Of a DNA stretch of 64,000 nucleotides, positions 37,531 through 47,143 are shown one piece after another. The DNA is taken from assembly GCA_963826695.1 (NCBI GenBank), contig CAWGXZ010000001.1, positions 372,001 through 436,000 on the forward strand, read 5' to 3'. Each line of letters begins with the position of its first letter. Positions within the stretch are counted from its first letter, which is position 1. The position numbers and the translations under genes are program-made. A model generated the notes under the pieces. That model worked only from the letters and a program-made list of their open reading frames with translations. It ran no database searches and was not told where the DNA came from. The DNA comes from CAWGXZ01 sp963826695. GTDB lineage: Bacteria > Pseudomonadota > Gammaproteobacteria > Burkholderiales > Burkholderiaceae_C.

Positions 37531-37788
37531 CTACTTGGGTGTTCCGGTCGGCGATGCCGAGCCCATCCCGTCGGTGCGCGGCGCGGTTTGCTCACCGCTG
37601 ACCGTGCCGCTCGCCGGCAAGCCGACGGCAGGCGTGCCGGTGCTCGTGCCTGCCGACGCGCTGGACATCGGTGCGCTCGGCGTGGTGGTGTTCGGTGCTC
37701 GGCTTTCCGAACTCGGCCGGCAGGCGCCGAGCGCGAGCACCGCCGCAAGCGCGGCAAGGAGGGCGGGCAGGGCGTTGGGTCGCTTCAT
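37531..37788 (-). CDS. Small Ser/Thr/Pro-rich lipoprotein
   Basis: The 85-residue product has a basic N-terminus, a hydrophobic signal and a lipobox (LALGAC, Cys23). A low-complexity Ser/Thr/Pro/Gly tail follows with no recognisable domain. GGAG lies seven bases before the ATG. Lipidation and a periplasmic location are expected from the lipobox; its role is unknown. It lies downstream of selA on the same strand with a 78-bp gap. Confidence 0.72.
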   Translation of the reverse strand: MKRPNALPALLAALAAVLALGACRPSSESRAPNTTTPSAPMSSASAGTSTGTPAVGLPASGTVSGEQTAPRTDGMGSASPTGTPK

Positions 37789-37866
37789 CGAAAGCTCCGG
37801 GATTCAGGGGCGGGCGCTGCGGCAGGCGGCATGCCGCGAGGCCGGGTGGTGTCGCAGTGGCTCGTG

Positions 37867-39315
37867 TCAGCCAGCGAGCAGCACGCCGCGCAGTGCCGGC
37901 CACTGCGCGACGAGCGCCGGCGCATCGTCCAGGCAGCGCAGGTCGAGCAGCAGGCGGTCGTTGGCGATGCGGCCGATCACCGGCAGCGGCAGGCCGCGCA
38001 GCGCCCGGGCCAACGCGTCGAGCGCCCGGCCGACGCTCTTGTCGACCCCGGGCGAGGGCGCGATCGCCAGGCCGGCCGAGGGCAAGGTCTCGACCGGCAG
38101 CGAGCCCGAACCGATCTGGCTCTTCATGTCGGCGACGGCGACGCCGAAGCGCGGCGCCAGCGCCTCGGCCAACCCCGGCGCAAGGCTTTCGGCAAGCGCG
38201 CGCAGCTCGGCGTGGGAGCGCGTCAGGCTGCGCAGCGTCGGCAGCTGCTCGACCAGCCGGTCCGGCTGCAGATAGAGCCGCAGCGTCGCCTCGAGCGCCG
38301 CCAGCGGCAGCTTCGACAGCCGCAGCGCGCGCTTCAGCGGGTAGCGGCGGATGCGCTCGATGGCGTCGCGGCGGCCGACGATCAGCCCCGCCTGCGGGCC
38401 GCCGAGCAGCTTGTCGCCGGAGAAGGTGACGACGTCGCAGCCGGCGGCGAGCGCCTCCTGCGGCAGCGGCTCGCGCGGCAGCCCCCAGCGCGACAGGTCG
38501 ACCAGCGCACCGCTGCCCAGGTCGGTGGCGAGCGGCACGCCGTGGCGGCGCGCCAGCGGCGCGAGCGTCGCCTCGTCGACCGCGGCGGTGAAGCCCTGCA
38601 CCTGGTAGTTGCTGGTGTGCACCTTGAACAGCAGCCCGGTGCGCGAATTGATCGCCCGCTCGTAGTCGGCCAGGTGCGTGCGGTTGGTGGTGCCGACCTC
38701 GACCATCGTCGCCCCGGCGCTGGCCATCACGTCGGGCATGCGGAAGGCGCCGCCGATCTCGACCAGCTCGCCGCGCGAGACGACGACCTCGCGGCCATGC
38801 GCCAGTGCTGCGATCGTCAGCAGCACCGCCGCGGCGTTGTTGTTGACCAGCGTGGCCGCTTCGGCGCCGGTGAGTTCGCAGAGCAGCTCCTCGACCGGCC
38901 GGTCGCGCTCGCCGCGGCCGCCGCTCGCCAGGTCGAATTCGAGGTTGTTCGGCCCCGACATCGCCGTGGCGACCTGCCGCAGCGCGGCGTCGGGCAGCAC
39001 CGAGCGGCCGAGGTTGGTGTGGATCACCGTGCCGCTGAGGTTGATCACCGGCCGCAGGCGCGGTGCCAGGCGCCGCTCGCAGCGGGCTGCCAGCGCATCG
39101 GCGAGCGCCTGCTCGGCAATGGCGCCGACACCGACGCTGCCCTGCAGCACCTGCGGCCGCAGCTCGGCGAGAAGCGCCCGCGCCTCGCCGGTGACCAGTG
39201 CCCCTCCGTGCGCCTGCAGCAGCGGCGCCACCCGCGGCAGGCGCAACAGCCGGTCGACCGAGGGGAGTTGCTGCACCAGCGCGCGGGCGCCGTCGTCGCT
39301 GGGGGATGGGTTCAT
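37867..39315 (-). CDS. selA: L-seryl-tRNA(Sec) selenium transferase
   Basis: SelA converts seryl-tRNA(Sec) to selenocysteinyl-tRNA with selenophosphate. The 482-residue product shows the family N-terminus (LPSVDRLLR), INLSGTVIHTNLGRSVLP, the PLP-lysine segment VVTFSGDKLLGGPQAG, and the C-terminal SGSLPVETLPSAGLAIAP. The ATG at 39315 is preferred over a GTG two codons earlier. selB and selD, usual partners, are not in the window; a small lipoprotein follows instead. It starts 10 bp after the permease gene, so the two are probably co-transcribed. Confidence 0.95.
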   Translation of the reverse strand: MNPSPSDDGARALVQQLPSVDRLLRLPRVAPLLQAHGGALVTGEARALLAELRPQVLQGSVGVGAIAEQALADALAARCERRLAPRLRPVINLSGTVIHTNLGRSVLPDAALRQVATAMSGPNNLEFDLASGGRGERDRPVEELLCELTGAEAATLVNNNAAAVLLTIAALAHGREVVVSRGELVEIGGAFRMPDVMASAGATMVEVGTTNRTHLADYERAINSRTGLLFKVHTSNYQVQGFTAAVDEATLAPLARRHGVPLATDLGSGALVDLSRWGLPREPLPQEALAAGCDVVTFSGDKLLGGPQAGLIVGRRDAIERIRRYPLKRALRLSKLPLAALEATLRLYLQPDRLVEQLPTLRSLTRSHAELRALAESLAPGLAEALAPRFGVAVADMKSQIGSGSLPVETLPSAGLAIAPSPGVDKSVGRALDALARALRGLPLPVIGRIANDRLLLDLRCLDDAPALVAQWPALRGVLLAG

Positions 39316-39325
39316 CGACACCTTT

Positions 39326-40189
39326 TCAGGCGTAGGCGGGCACGAGGCCGCGGCGCAGCCGGTTGCTGGCCGCGTCGACCGCGAAGATCAGCACGAACAT
39401 GGCCACCAGCACGGTCGACGCCTGCGCCTGCTGGAACAGCGACAGGTGGAAATAGAGCATCTGGCCCAGGCCGCCGGCGCCGACGAAACCGAGCACCGCG
39501 GCCATGCGGATGTTCATTTCCCAGCGGTACAGCGTGTAGGCGAGCCACTGCGGCAGCACCAGCGGCAGGCTGCCGTAGGCGAAAGCCGCCGCCGCGCCGC
39601 TGCCGGCGTCGACCAGCGCGCGCTCGGGGCCGACGGGCACGTTCTCCAGCGCCTCGGCATACAGCCGGCCGAAGACGCCGGTGGTATGCAGCGCCAGCGC
39701 CAGCGTGCCGGCAAAGGGGCCGAGACCGGCGGCCAGCACCATCAGCGCCGCCCACACCAGCTCGGGCACGCTGCGCAGGAAGTTCAGCGCAAAGCGGCTG
39801 GCATGGCGCAGCGCGAAGCCGAACCGTCCGGACGCCGGCAGCGCCAGCAGCGCACCGGCCAGCGCGGCCAGCAAGGTGCCGACGGCCGACACGGCGAGCG
39901 TCTGCAACGCGCCGTCGGCAGCCTTGGCGACGAAGGCCGGCGACAGGTCGGGCGAGAGGAACTCGGCAACGAAGCGCCCGATCGACCGCCAGGCAGCGGC
40001 GCCGAGCAGCGCGCGGAAATCGATCGCCAGGTAGGCGAAGCTGCCGACCACCGCCGCCAGCACCAGCAGCATGGCGCCGAGGCAGGTCAGGCAGGGCCCG
40101 GCCGCCCGGGCGCGTTCGAGCGACGTCAGCCCGGCGGCGCCGGGTGCGTTCAAGCAGCCGGCCGCAGCGGCTGCGGGAATCGAGGGCAC
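39326..40189 (-). CDS. PhnE-type phosphonate/phosphite ABC transporter permease
   Basis: The product is 287 residues from a GTG start, with about six membrane helices. The ABC-permease EAA loop is visible as EALENVPVGPERALVDAGSG, followed by AAVLGFVGAGGLGQML. The pattern fits PhnE, which imports phosphonates with an ATPase (PhnC) and a binding protein (PhnD). Neither partner is in the window. Upstream is a frameshifted DUF1499 gene, so partners must be elsewhere or lost. The exact start is uncertain. Confidence 0.85.
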   Translation of the reverse strand: MPSIPAAAAAGCLNAPGAAGLTSLERARAAGPCLTCLGAMLLVLAAVVGSFAYLAIDFRALLGAAAWRSIGRFVAEFLSPDLSPAFVAKAADGALQTLAVSAVGTLLAALAGALLALPASGRFGFALRHASRFALNFLRSVPELVWAALMVLAAGLGPFAGTLALALHTTGVFGRLYAEALENVPVGPERALVDAGSGAAAAFAYGSLPLVLPQWLAYTLYRWEMNIRMAAVLGFVGAGGLGQMLYFHLSLFQQAQASTVLVAMFVLIFAVDAASNRLRRGLVPAYA

Positions 40190-40273
40190 ATGCGGACTAT
40201 TCTCGCCGCCGCATGGGGCGGTCGGGCGCACGCATTCGATGGCGCTGCCGCGCTGCCCGGACCGTGCACCGGC

Positions 40274-41066
40274 TCAGCCGCCCCGCGCCTGCTCGGCGGC
40301 GAGCTGCCGCAGGAAGCGGCGGATGCGCGCTGCGTTGACGCCGAGGTCGCTGCTGCCGATGCGCGACTTCGAACGCACGTCGATCCGGCTGCCGGCGGCG
40401 CCATCGGCGGCGACGCGGACCACGATGTCGTCCGCGAATCCGAACAGCCATGTCGTGTCGGTGGCTTCGATGCGACCGGCTTCGGCAACGACGGCAACGG
40501 GTTTCCAGCGCATCGCACGCAACGCCCGTTCGGCGAGCGGAAAAAGCCTGCGCTGGCGGCATTGCAAGCCGCACCGGCTGGATGTCCGGGTACGCCGCGG
40601 CCTGCAGCGGCGCGTTGCCCGGCTCGTAGGCCAGCGGATTCGGCGCGCCCAGGCGCAGCGGCACGACAGCGACGAATGCCGGTGGATCCCCGGTGTCGGT
40701 GCTGATGTCGTGGATGCGCGGCAGGCGCATGCCTTCGCGCAGCAGGATCGCCGGCGGCGCGGCGACCAGGGTCCCGAGCACGATGGCGAAGACCCCGCGG
40801 ACCGCCGCCCGCCGCGCCGGCTGCCGCCAGCTGAGCACGCCGGCCGCGATGCCCAGCACGACGGCGAGCGCCGCGCCCGTGGCCGCCCAGCGGATCGCCT
40901 GGATTCCGACGCCCAGGCTCCACGCGCCGATGCGGTAACCCGGGCCTGCCGCCAGCTCGGCCACCGCGCACAGCACGGCGAGCCCGCACGCAGCGCGGCC
41001 GAGCGCGTTCGCCGCACGCACCCGCCGCGTCGCGGACGCAGCGCCGCCCGGTTCAGCAGCGTTCAC
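40274..41066 (-). pseudogene. DUF1499 family membrane protein, frameshifted
   Basis: The N-terminal part has three membrane helices and the DUF1499 pattern LPRIHDISTDTGDPPAFVAV. The C-terminal part (RIEATDTTWLFGFADDIVVRV, SRIGSSDLGVNAARIRRFL) is in another frame. The break lies at a run of five A (40541-40545 on the plus strand); four bases there would restore one continuous family-like protein. This is either a homopolymer sequencing error or a real loss. Function of the family is unknown. Confidence 0.8.
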
Positions 41067-41235
41067 TGGCGCAGGGGGCCGCAGAGGTCAGGCGGTACTT
41101 GCTTCATTGGCAACGCAGGGGCCTCGGGTTGCGCTGCTTCGGCAGGCCGCAGGCGCGGTTTCGGTTCGGCAACATCCGCGAACTATAGGATCGACGCTTT
41201 TCCCAGCAGCGGCGCCGCACGCGAGCCGATTTGCC

Positions 41236-42066
41236 ATGAATGCCCTGTCTCGCCATGCGCCGCTCGGCGCCGCCCTGCTCGCCGCACCCGCGATCGCCCT
41301 GGCCCAGGCGCCGGCGCCTGCCGAGCCGCTGTGGGAACTGGGCGCCTTTGCGCTGGGTGTCTCGCAGCAGGCTTATCCGGGCGCCGACCAGACAGTGCAA
41401 CGGGCGCTGGCACTGCCTTATGTCATCTACCGCGGCCCACTGCTGCGCATCGACCGCGGCAGCGCCGGCATTCGCGCCGTGAAGACCTCGCGCTTCGAGC
41501 TCGACGTCGGCTTCGCCGGCTCCTTCGGCTCGCGCGCCGACGAGGTCGACGCGCGCCGCGGCATGGCCGATATCGGCACGCTGGTCGAATTCGGTCCGCG
41601 GCTGCGCTGGAACCTGGGCGAAACGCCGGGCGGCGGCCGCTGGCGTGCCGACTTGCCGCTGCGCGGCGTCTTCGACCTCGAGGATCGGCTTGCCCTGCGC
41701 GGCGTGGCCCTCGAGCCGGAACTGGCCTGGGAGCAGCGCAGCGCGGGTTGGCGATGGGGCGCCAGCGTCGGTGCGGTGCTCGGCAACCGCCGCCTCGCCG
41801 ACACCTTCTACCGCGTGGCGCCGTCCGAGGCGCGGCCTGGCCGGCCGGCGTACGACGCCGAAGCGGGGCTGATCTCGCTGCGCCTCGGTGCGAGCGCCAG
41901 CCGCCAGCTCACGCCCGACTGGCGCCTTTTTGCGTCCGGCCGCATCGACAGTGTCGGCGAAGGTGCCAATCGCGACAGCCCCCTGGTGCGGCGCACGACC
42001 GGCAGTTCGGTGATCGTCGGCGTCGTCTACACCTGGCTGCGCTCGGAGCGCCCGGCTGCGCCCTGA
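41236..42066 (+). CDS. MipA/OmpV family outer-membrane protein
   Basis: The 276-residue product has a signal peptide ending near AIALAQ (residue 24). The mature part is a beta-barrel type with the MipA/OmpV start (WELGAFALGVSQQAYPGADQTVQRALALPYVIYRG), many alternating aromatic strands, and a C-terminal VGVVYTW strand. In E. coli MipA scaffolds murein synthesis complexes; here the role is only inferred from family. An in-frame upstream ATG (41107) is rejected because it would bury the signal. Confidence 0.87.
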   Translation: MNALSRHAPLGAALLAAPAIALAQAPAPAEPLWELGAFALGVSQQAYPGADQTVQRALALPYVIYRGPLLRIDRGSAGIRAVKTSRFELDVGFAGSFGSRADEVDARRGMADIGTLVEFGPRLRWNLGETPGGGRWRADLPLRGVFDLEDRLALRGVALEPELAWEQRSAGWRWGASVGAVLGNRRLADTFYRVAPSEARPGRPAYDAEAGLISLRLGASASRQLTPDWRLFASGRIDSVGEGANRDSPLVRRTTGSSVIVGVVYTWLRSERPAAP

Positions 42067-42153
42067 CGCGATCGGCACCGCGCACGAGGCGCCGCGCTGG
42101 TTTTGCTAAGCTGTCGTTCCATACAGTGATGCAAACCTCGGCAGGAGATCGAC

Positions 42154-42345
42154 ATGGCAACGCTTCCGGCAAGCGAATGGATCGAGCGGTGTGCGGTGCG
42201 GCTGCACGAACACTGGCGCAGCGTCGACGCGGCGCGGCTCGACGACCTGGCGGTCGAGCTGTGGAGCGAGGCGCGCTGGAATTCGCTGCCGCCGGAAACG
42301 GCGGCGGTGGAATGGCTGAAGCAGGGCGTGCTCGGCGCGGCGTGA
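42154..42345 (+). CDS. Small uncharacterised protein, 63 residues
   Basis: The product is helical and amphipathic, with WIERCAVRLHEHWRSVD and VELWSEARWNSLPPETAAVEWLKQGVL. AGGAGAT precedes the ATG, and the reading frame has strong third-position G+C, so it is likely real. It ends 9 bp before the helicase gene's GTG and may be co-expressed with it. No known domain was recognised. Confidence 0.6.
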   Translation: MATLPASEWIERCAVRLHEHWRSVDAARLDDLAVELWSEARWNSLPPETAAVEWLKQGVLGAA

Positions 42346-42354
42346 AGCGCGGCC

Positions 42355-44743
42355 GTGGCTGAGGCGGGCGCCGATGGCGGGCCTGCCGTCTGCGCCGGGC
42401 GGGGTGAATACCGCGTTGCCGTGCGGGCGCTCTGCGAATTCGCCGCCAAGCAGGGCGATCTCGACCTGCGTTTCACGCCGACGCCGACGGCGCAGGAGGG
42501 CGTCGCCGGCCATCTCGTCGGTGGCGGCACGGCGCGGCAGCGGCTGGCAGGCCGAACTGGCGCTGAGCGGCCGCTACCGCCACCTGCGGGTGCGCGGCCG
42601 TGCCGACGGCTACGACGCAGCGGCCGGCGTGCTCGAGGAGGTGAAGACGCACCGCGGCGACCTGGCGCGCGTCCCCGAGAACCACCGGCAGCTGCACTGG
42701 GCCCAGTTGCGCGTCTACGGCTGGTTGCTCTGCCAGCAGCAGGGCCTGGCCGAGATCGGCCTGTCGCTGGTCTATTTCGACATTGCGACGCAGCGCGAAA
42801 CCGCCTTGCACGAGATCGCGCAGGCAGCCGATCTGCAGCGGCACTTCGAGCAGCTCTGCGACCGCTTTCTCGACTGGGCCGCGCAACAGCTCGACCACCG
42901 GCAGCGCCGCGATGCGGCGCTCGGCACGCTGGCCTTTCCGCACGCCGACTTCCGCGGCGGCCAGCGGCTGCTGTCGACCGCGGTCTACAACGCGGCGCGT
43001 TCCGGTCGCTGCCTGCTCGCGCAGGCGCCGACCGGCATCGGCAAGACCGTCGGCACGCTGTTTCCGCTGCTCAAGGCCTGTCCGGGGCAGGCGCTCGACA
43101 AGATCTACTTCCTGACGGCCAAGGGCCCCGGCCGGCGCACTGCGCTCGACGCGCTGGCGCGGATCGGCGGCGGGGTGTTGCCGCTGCGGGTGGCCGAGCT
43201 GGTGGCGCGCGACAAGGCCTGCGAGCATCCGGACAAGGCCTGCCACGGCGACTCGTGCCCGCTGGCGAGCGGCTTCTACGACCGCCTGCCTGCGGCGCGC
43301 CAGGCTGCCGCCGACATGCCGATGCTCGATGCCGCCGCGCTGCGCGACGTGGCGGCGGCCCATGCGGTGTGCCCCTACTACCTCGGCCAGGAAATGACGC
43401 GCTGGGCCGACGTGGTGGTCGGTGACTACAACCACTACTTCGATGCGCACGCCGCGCTTCATGCGCTGGCCAGCGCTGCGGGCTGGCGGGTCGCCGTGCT
43501 GGTCGACGAGGCGCACAACCTGGTCGAGCGTGCCCGGGCGATGTACAGCGCCGAACTCGACCCGGCCGTGCTGCGCGAGCCGCGCCGCGCCGCGCCGGCC
43601 GCGCTGAGGCGGCCGCTCGACCGGCTGCAACGCGCCTGGCGGGCGCTCGACGACGCCGAAGCGGGCGATTACCGCGTCTGCACCGCGGTGCCGGCGGCGT
43701 TCGCCACCGCGCTGCAGCAGGCATCGGCGGCCGTCGGCGATCACCTGGCCGAGGCGCCGGCGCAGGTCGACGGCCCGCTGCTGCAGCTGCATTTCGACCT
43801 GTTGCAGTTCGGTCGGCTGATCGAGAGCTTCGGCGAGCATTCGCTGTTCGACATCCGCGCCGAATCCGCCACCGGGGCGGCGAACGGCCGGCGGGCGCTG
43901 CACCTGGGGCTGCGCAACATCGTCCCGGCACCCTTTCTCGCGCCGCGCTTCGCCGCCGCCCATGCCAGCGTGCTGTTCTCGGCGACGCTGGCGCCGCTCG
44001 ATTTCTACGGCGACATCCTCGGCCTGCCGGCCACCCGCGCCTGGGTCGACGTGCCGTCGCCGTTCCGCGCCGACCAGCTGACGGTGCGGCTGGCACGCCG
44101 CGTGTCGACGCGCTTTCGCCACCGCGAGGCGTCGCTCGCGCCGATCGCCCGGCTGATGGCCGAGCAGTTCGCCGCACGTCCGGGCAACTACCTGGCGTTC
44201 TTCAGCAGCTTCGACTACCTGGAGCAGGTCGCCGCGCGCTTTGCGGCCGAGGCGCCGCAGGTTCCCGTCTGGCAGCAGTCGCGCCGCATGGACGAGGCGG
44301 CGCGCAGCGCCTTCCTGGCACGCTTTGCCGCCGGCAGCAGCGGCATCGGCTTCGCGGTGCTCGGCGGCGCCTTTGCCGAAGGCATCGACCTGCCGGGCGA
44401 GCGGCTGATCGGCGCCTTCGTCGCGACGCTCGGCCTGCCGCAGGTCAATGCCTTCAACGAAGCCATGCGCCAGCGCCTCGGCCGGCGCTTCGGCGCCGGC
44501 TACGACTACGCGTACCTCTATCCGGGCATCCGCAAGGTGGTGCAGGCCGCCGGCCGGGTGATCCGCACGCCCGAGGACCGCGGCGTGGTCCATCTGATCG
44601 ACGACCGCTTCGCCCGGCCCGAGGTGTTGCGGCTGCTGCCGTCCTGGTGGAAGGTCGAGCACGGCGCCGAGGCTGCTGCCGCGTGCCCCGGCGGGCCGGC
44701 GCCTGCCGCAGCGCGGTGTTCGGCGACGTCGGACGACGCTTGA
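42355..44743 (+). CDS. DinG/Rad3-like helicase with N-terminal PD-(D/E)XK nuclease domain, frameshifted near its start
   Basis: The GTG at 42355 opens a frame (YRVAVRALCEFAAKQGDLDLRF) that must change near 42515-42530 to reach the main frame. The nuclease-like part has RGRADGYD, LEEVKTHRGD and LHWAQLRVYGWLL, fitting Cas4/RecB-type PD-(D/E)XK motifs. The helicase part has Walker A APTGIGKT, a DEAH box VLVDEAHNLV, and cysteines (CEHPDKACHGDSCP, VCPYY) suited to a 4Fe-4S cluster. VLFSATL and AAGRVIRTPED complete the XPD family pattern. If the shift is real, the first 60 residues are lost but the catalytic motifs remain. Confidence 0.85.
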
Positions 44744-44798
44744 TTCGCAGGCCCGGCTGACGGCTGCCCCGGCCGATGTCCCCGGCCGATGCGCGGCG

Positions 44799-45572
44799 TC
44801 ATCCTGCTTCGAGGCGGGGTTCCTGGAGGCGCTCGCTGACCCGTCGCTGCAGTTCCAGCGCGTTGGCTGCGGCCGCGCCGCCCGCGGTGTTGTCGAAGAT
44901 GCACCAGACATCGGCTTGCGCCGGCCACGCGGCCATCTCTGCCGCGCGGGACTCGAGCCATTCGGTTTCGTAAGACGAGCGGTAGATGCGTGGCGCGCCG
45001 TGCCAGCGGCAATAGACGACGCTGCCGGCGCCATCGCCGGCAGCGCCGAGCCAGCCGCCGGGTCGGCCTGCGGCGTCCACCCGCGCCGGGTCCGCAGCGA
45101 CACGGCCGACCCGAAGCTCCGCAAGCAGCGCGTCGGCGCGCGGCTCGAACCAGCTTGCATGCCGCGGTTCGCACACCACCGCGGCGCGACTTCGGGCGCG
45201 CAACTGCCGGAAGAAGTCGCCCGCGACGCCCGCGTCGAACGCCAGCGACGGCGGCAACTGCACGAGCAGCACGCCGAGCTTGTCGCCGAGACCTGCGGAT
45301 TCCACGATGAAGGCGTCGAGCAGCGCCTGCGCATCGCGCAAGCGGTGGGTGTGCGTGATCGTCCGCGGCAGCTTGACCGAAAAGCGAAAGTCCGCCGCGG
45401 TCTGCGCCGCCCAGCGCTCGTACGTCGACACCCGATGCGGGCGATGGAACGACGAGTTGATCTCGGCGCAGCGCAGCACCCGGGCGTAGCGGGCCAGGTG
45501 GCTCCCCGGGCCGGGAAACGCCGCCGCACTGGCGAGCGGCAGCGCCCAGCCGGCGGTGCCGATGCGGATCAT
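44799..45572 (-). CDS. DUF72 family protein
   Basis: The 257-residue product matches DUF72 (TIM-barrel-like, function unproven): MIRIGTAGWALP, the EINSSFHRPHRVSTYERWA block, FRFSVKLPRTITHTHRL, LLVQLPPSLAFD, and CIFDNTAGGAAAANALELQ. Its ATG (complement of 45570-45572) directly abuts the stop codon of the GGDEF gene, so it is the last gene of the signalling operon. Family members are reported near DNA-repair or radiation-response genes in some bacteria, but no such context exists here except the convergent helicase gene. Confidence 0.9.
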   Translation of the reverse strand: MIRIGTAGWALPLASAAAFPGPGSHLARYARVLRCAEINSSFHRPHRVSTYERWAAQTAADFRFSVKLPRTITHTHRLRDAQALLDAFIVESAGLGDKLGVLLVQLPPSLAFDAGVAGDFFRQLRARSRAAVVCEPRHASWFEPRADALLAELRVGRVAADPARVDAAGRPGGWLGAAGDGAGSVVYCRWHGAPRIYRSSYETEWLESRAAEMAAWPAQADVWCIFDNTAGGAAAANALELQRRVSERLQEPRLEAG

Positions 45573-46514
45573 TCAGTCCGCCACGACGCCGCCACTGACC
45601 CGGCCGCGGCCCTCGCGCTTGGCGCTGTACAGGTGGGCATCGGCCATCGCCAGCAGGGTGACCTCGTCGCTCGGCACCGGCGGCACCCAGGCGGCCACGC
45701 CGATGCTGACGCTGACGACGCCGTCGACGTCGGAGTCGCGGTGTTCGATGCCGAGCGCGCGCACCTGCTGCTCGAGCGCGCGGCCGACGCCGAACGCGCC
45801 GGCGAGATCGGTGTCGGGCAGGATGCAGCCGAACTCCTCACCGCCATAGCGCGCGGCGATGTCGCCGGGGCGCTTGAGCCCCAGGCGCAGCGCCGCGCCG
45901 ACGCGGCGCAGGCAGTCGTCGCCCGCCTGGTGGCCGTAGCGGTCGTTGAAGCGCTTGAAGAAGTCGACGTCGGCGAGCAGCAGCGCCACCGGCGTGGCAT
46001 TGCGTTCGCTGCGCCGCAGCTCGGCCGTCAGCCGCTCGTCGAAGTAGCGGCGGTTGTAAACACCCGTCAGCCCGTCGATGAAGGCCATCTTGCGCAGCAG
46101 GTCGCTTTGCTGTTTCAGCGTGACATGGGTGCGCACGCGCGCACGAACGATCTGCCGGTTGATCGGCTTGGAAATGAAGTCGACCGCGCCGATCTCGAGC
46201 GCGCGCGTCTCGGCGGCCTCGTCGTGCTGCGCCGTGACGAAGATCACCGGCGTGTCGCGGCTGCCCGCTTCGGCCTTGATCCGGCGGCAGACCTCGTGGC
46301 CGTCCATGCCGGGCATGACCACGTCGAGCAGCACCAGATCGGGCTGCTTGTCGCGGCAGACGGCCAGGGCCTGCACGCCGCTGGTCGCCATGTAGACCTG
46401 GTAGTCGGCGGCGAAGACCTCGTACAGCGCACGGATGTTGATCGCCTGGTCGTCGACGATCAGCAGCTTCGGCCGCGCCGGCGGCTCGGCAAAGGGAAGT
46501 TCGGTGTCGATCAT
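45573..46514 (-). CDS. Response-regulator diguanylate cyclase (REC-GGDEF)
   Basis: The 313-residue product has a receiver (KLLIVDDQAINIRALYEVF, LVLLDVVMPGMDG, FISKPI lysine) and a GGDEF domain with DGLTGVYNRRYFDERL and the active signature RYGGEEF. RPGD lies exactly five residues before it, an RxxD product-inhibition site. It should synthesise c-di-GMP when phosphorylated. Upstream kinases in the same operon are the likely phosphodonors. GGAGGG is placed before the ATG. It overlaps the Hpt stop by four bases. Confidence 0.93.
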   Translation of the reverse strand: MIDTELPFAEPPARPKLLIVDDQAINIRALYEVFAADYQVYMATSGVQALAVCRDKQPDLVLLDVVMPGMDGHEVCRRIKAEAGSRDTPVIFVTAQHDEAAETRALEIGAVDFISKPINRQIVRARVRTHVTLKQQSDLLRKMAFIDGLTGVYNRRYFDERLTAELRRSERNATPVALLLADVDFFKRFNDRYGHQAGDDCLRRVGAALRLGLKRPGDIAARYGGEEFGCILPDTDLAGAFGVGRALEQQVRALGIEHRDSDVDGVVSVSIGVAAWVPPVPSDEVTLLAMADAHLYSAKREGRGRVSGGVVAD

Positions 46515-47143
46515 GCGGGCCCTCCACCCTCGATGGCGCGCACGAGTGTCTCGCACTCGTCGAGCGCGCGGGCGAAATCGAGTGCGGCCATCGCCGAATC
46601 CAGCGGCTGCAGCGCCGTCGCCAGATGCGGCGCCTCGCCGCGCAGCCGGCGGTGCCAGTCGACGGCGGCCATGTCGCCGTCCTCCAGGCGGGCGACGAGT
46701 TCGGCCAGCGTGCTGCGCAGCGCGGCACGGCCGGCGCGCGGCACCGCTGCGACCTGGTTCAGCTGCGTCTGCAGCCCGCGCGACACCTGCTGCAGATCGG
46801 CCGATGCCTTGTCGACGGCGCTGCGCCATTCCGCCAGCAGCGCCTGGCGCTCCCCGTCCGGCAGCGGCTGCGCAAGACGCGTTTCGGTGGCAGCGGCGAG
46901 GGTCGCCAGAGGCTCGGCACCGATCGTTCCGGCAAGCCCCTTCAGGGTGTGCATCAACCGCCCGGCGTCGCCCGGCGCGCCGCTGGTCAGTGCGTCGTCG
47001 AGCCGCTGCGGATACACCGCCAGCTCGCGCAGGAACGACTCGAGCAGCCGGGCATACACCTCGACCTTGCCGCCGAGCCGCCCGAGCGCAGTGTCGAGGG
47101 CGAGGCCGGCCTGCCGCGCGGCGTCGACCAGTTCGGCCGGCAC
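46511..47143 (-). CDS. Histidine phosphotransfer (Hpt) module, probably the detached C-terminus of the CHASE kinase
   Basis: The 210-residue product contains an Hpt four-helix bundle with RLMHTLKGLAGTIGA, phospho-accepting His65. It would pass phosphate from the hybrid kinase receivers to the GGDEF regulator. It reads from a GTG in a frame different from the kinase. In the plus-strand sequence near 47177, one extra base in a GCC run would separate what reads naturally as one protein (LVAKLQQQTALAGP, then LGAGTTTAAVPAEL). It may be a single protein with a frameshift, or two separate genes. Confidence 0.7.
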   Translation of the reverse strand: MPAELVDAARQAGLALDTALGRLGGKVEVYARLLESFLRELAVYPQRLDDALTSGAPGDAGRLMHTLKGLAGTIGAEPLATLAAATETRLAQPLPDGERQALLAEWRSAVDKASADLQQVSRGLQTQLNQVAAVPRAGRAALRSTLAELVARLEDGDMAAVDWHRRLRGEAPHLATALQPLDSAMAALDFARALDECETLVRAIEGGGPA

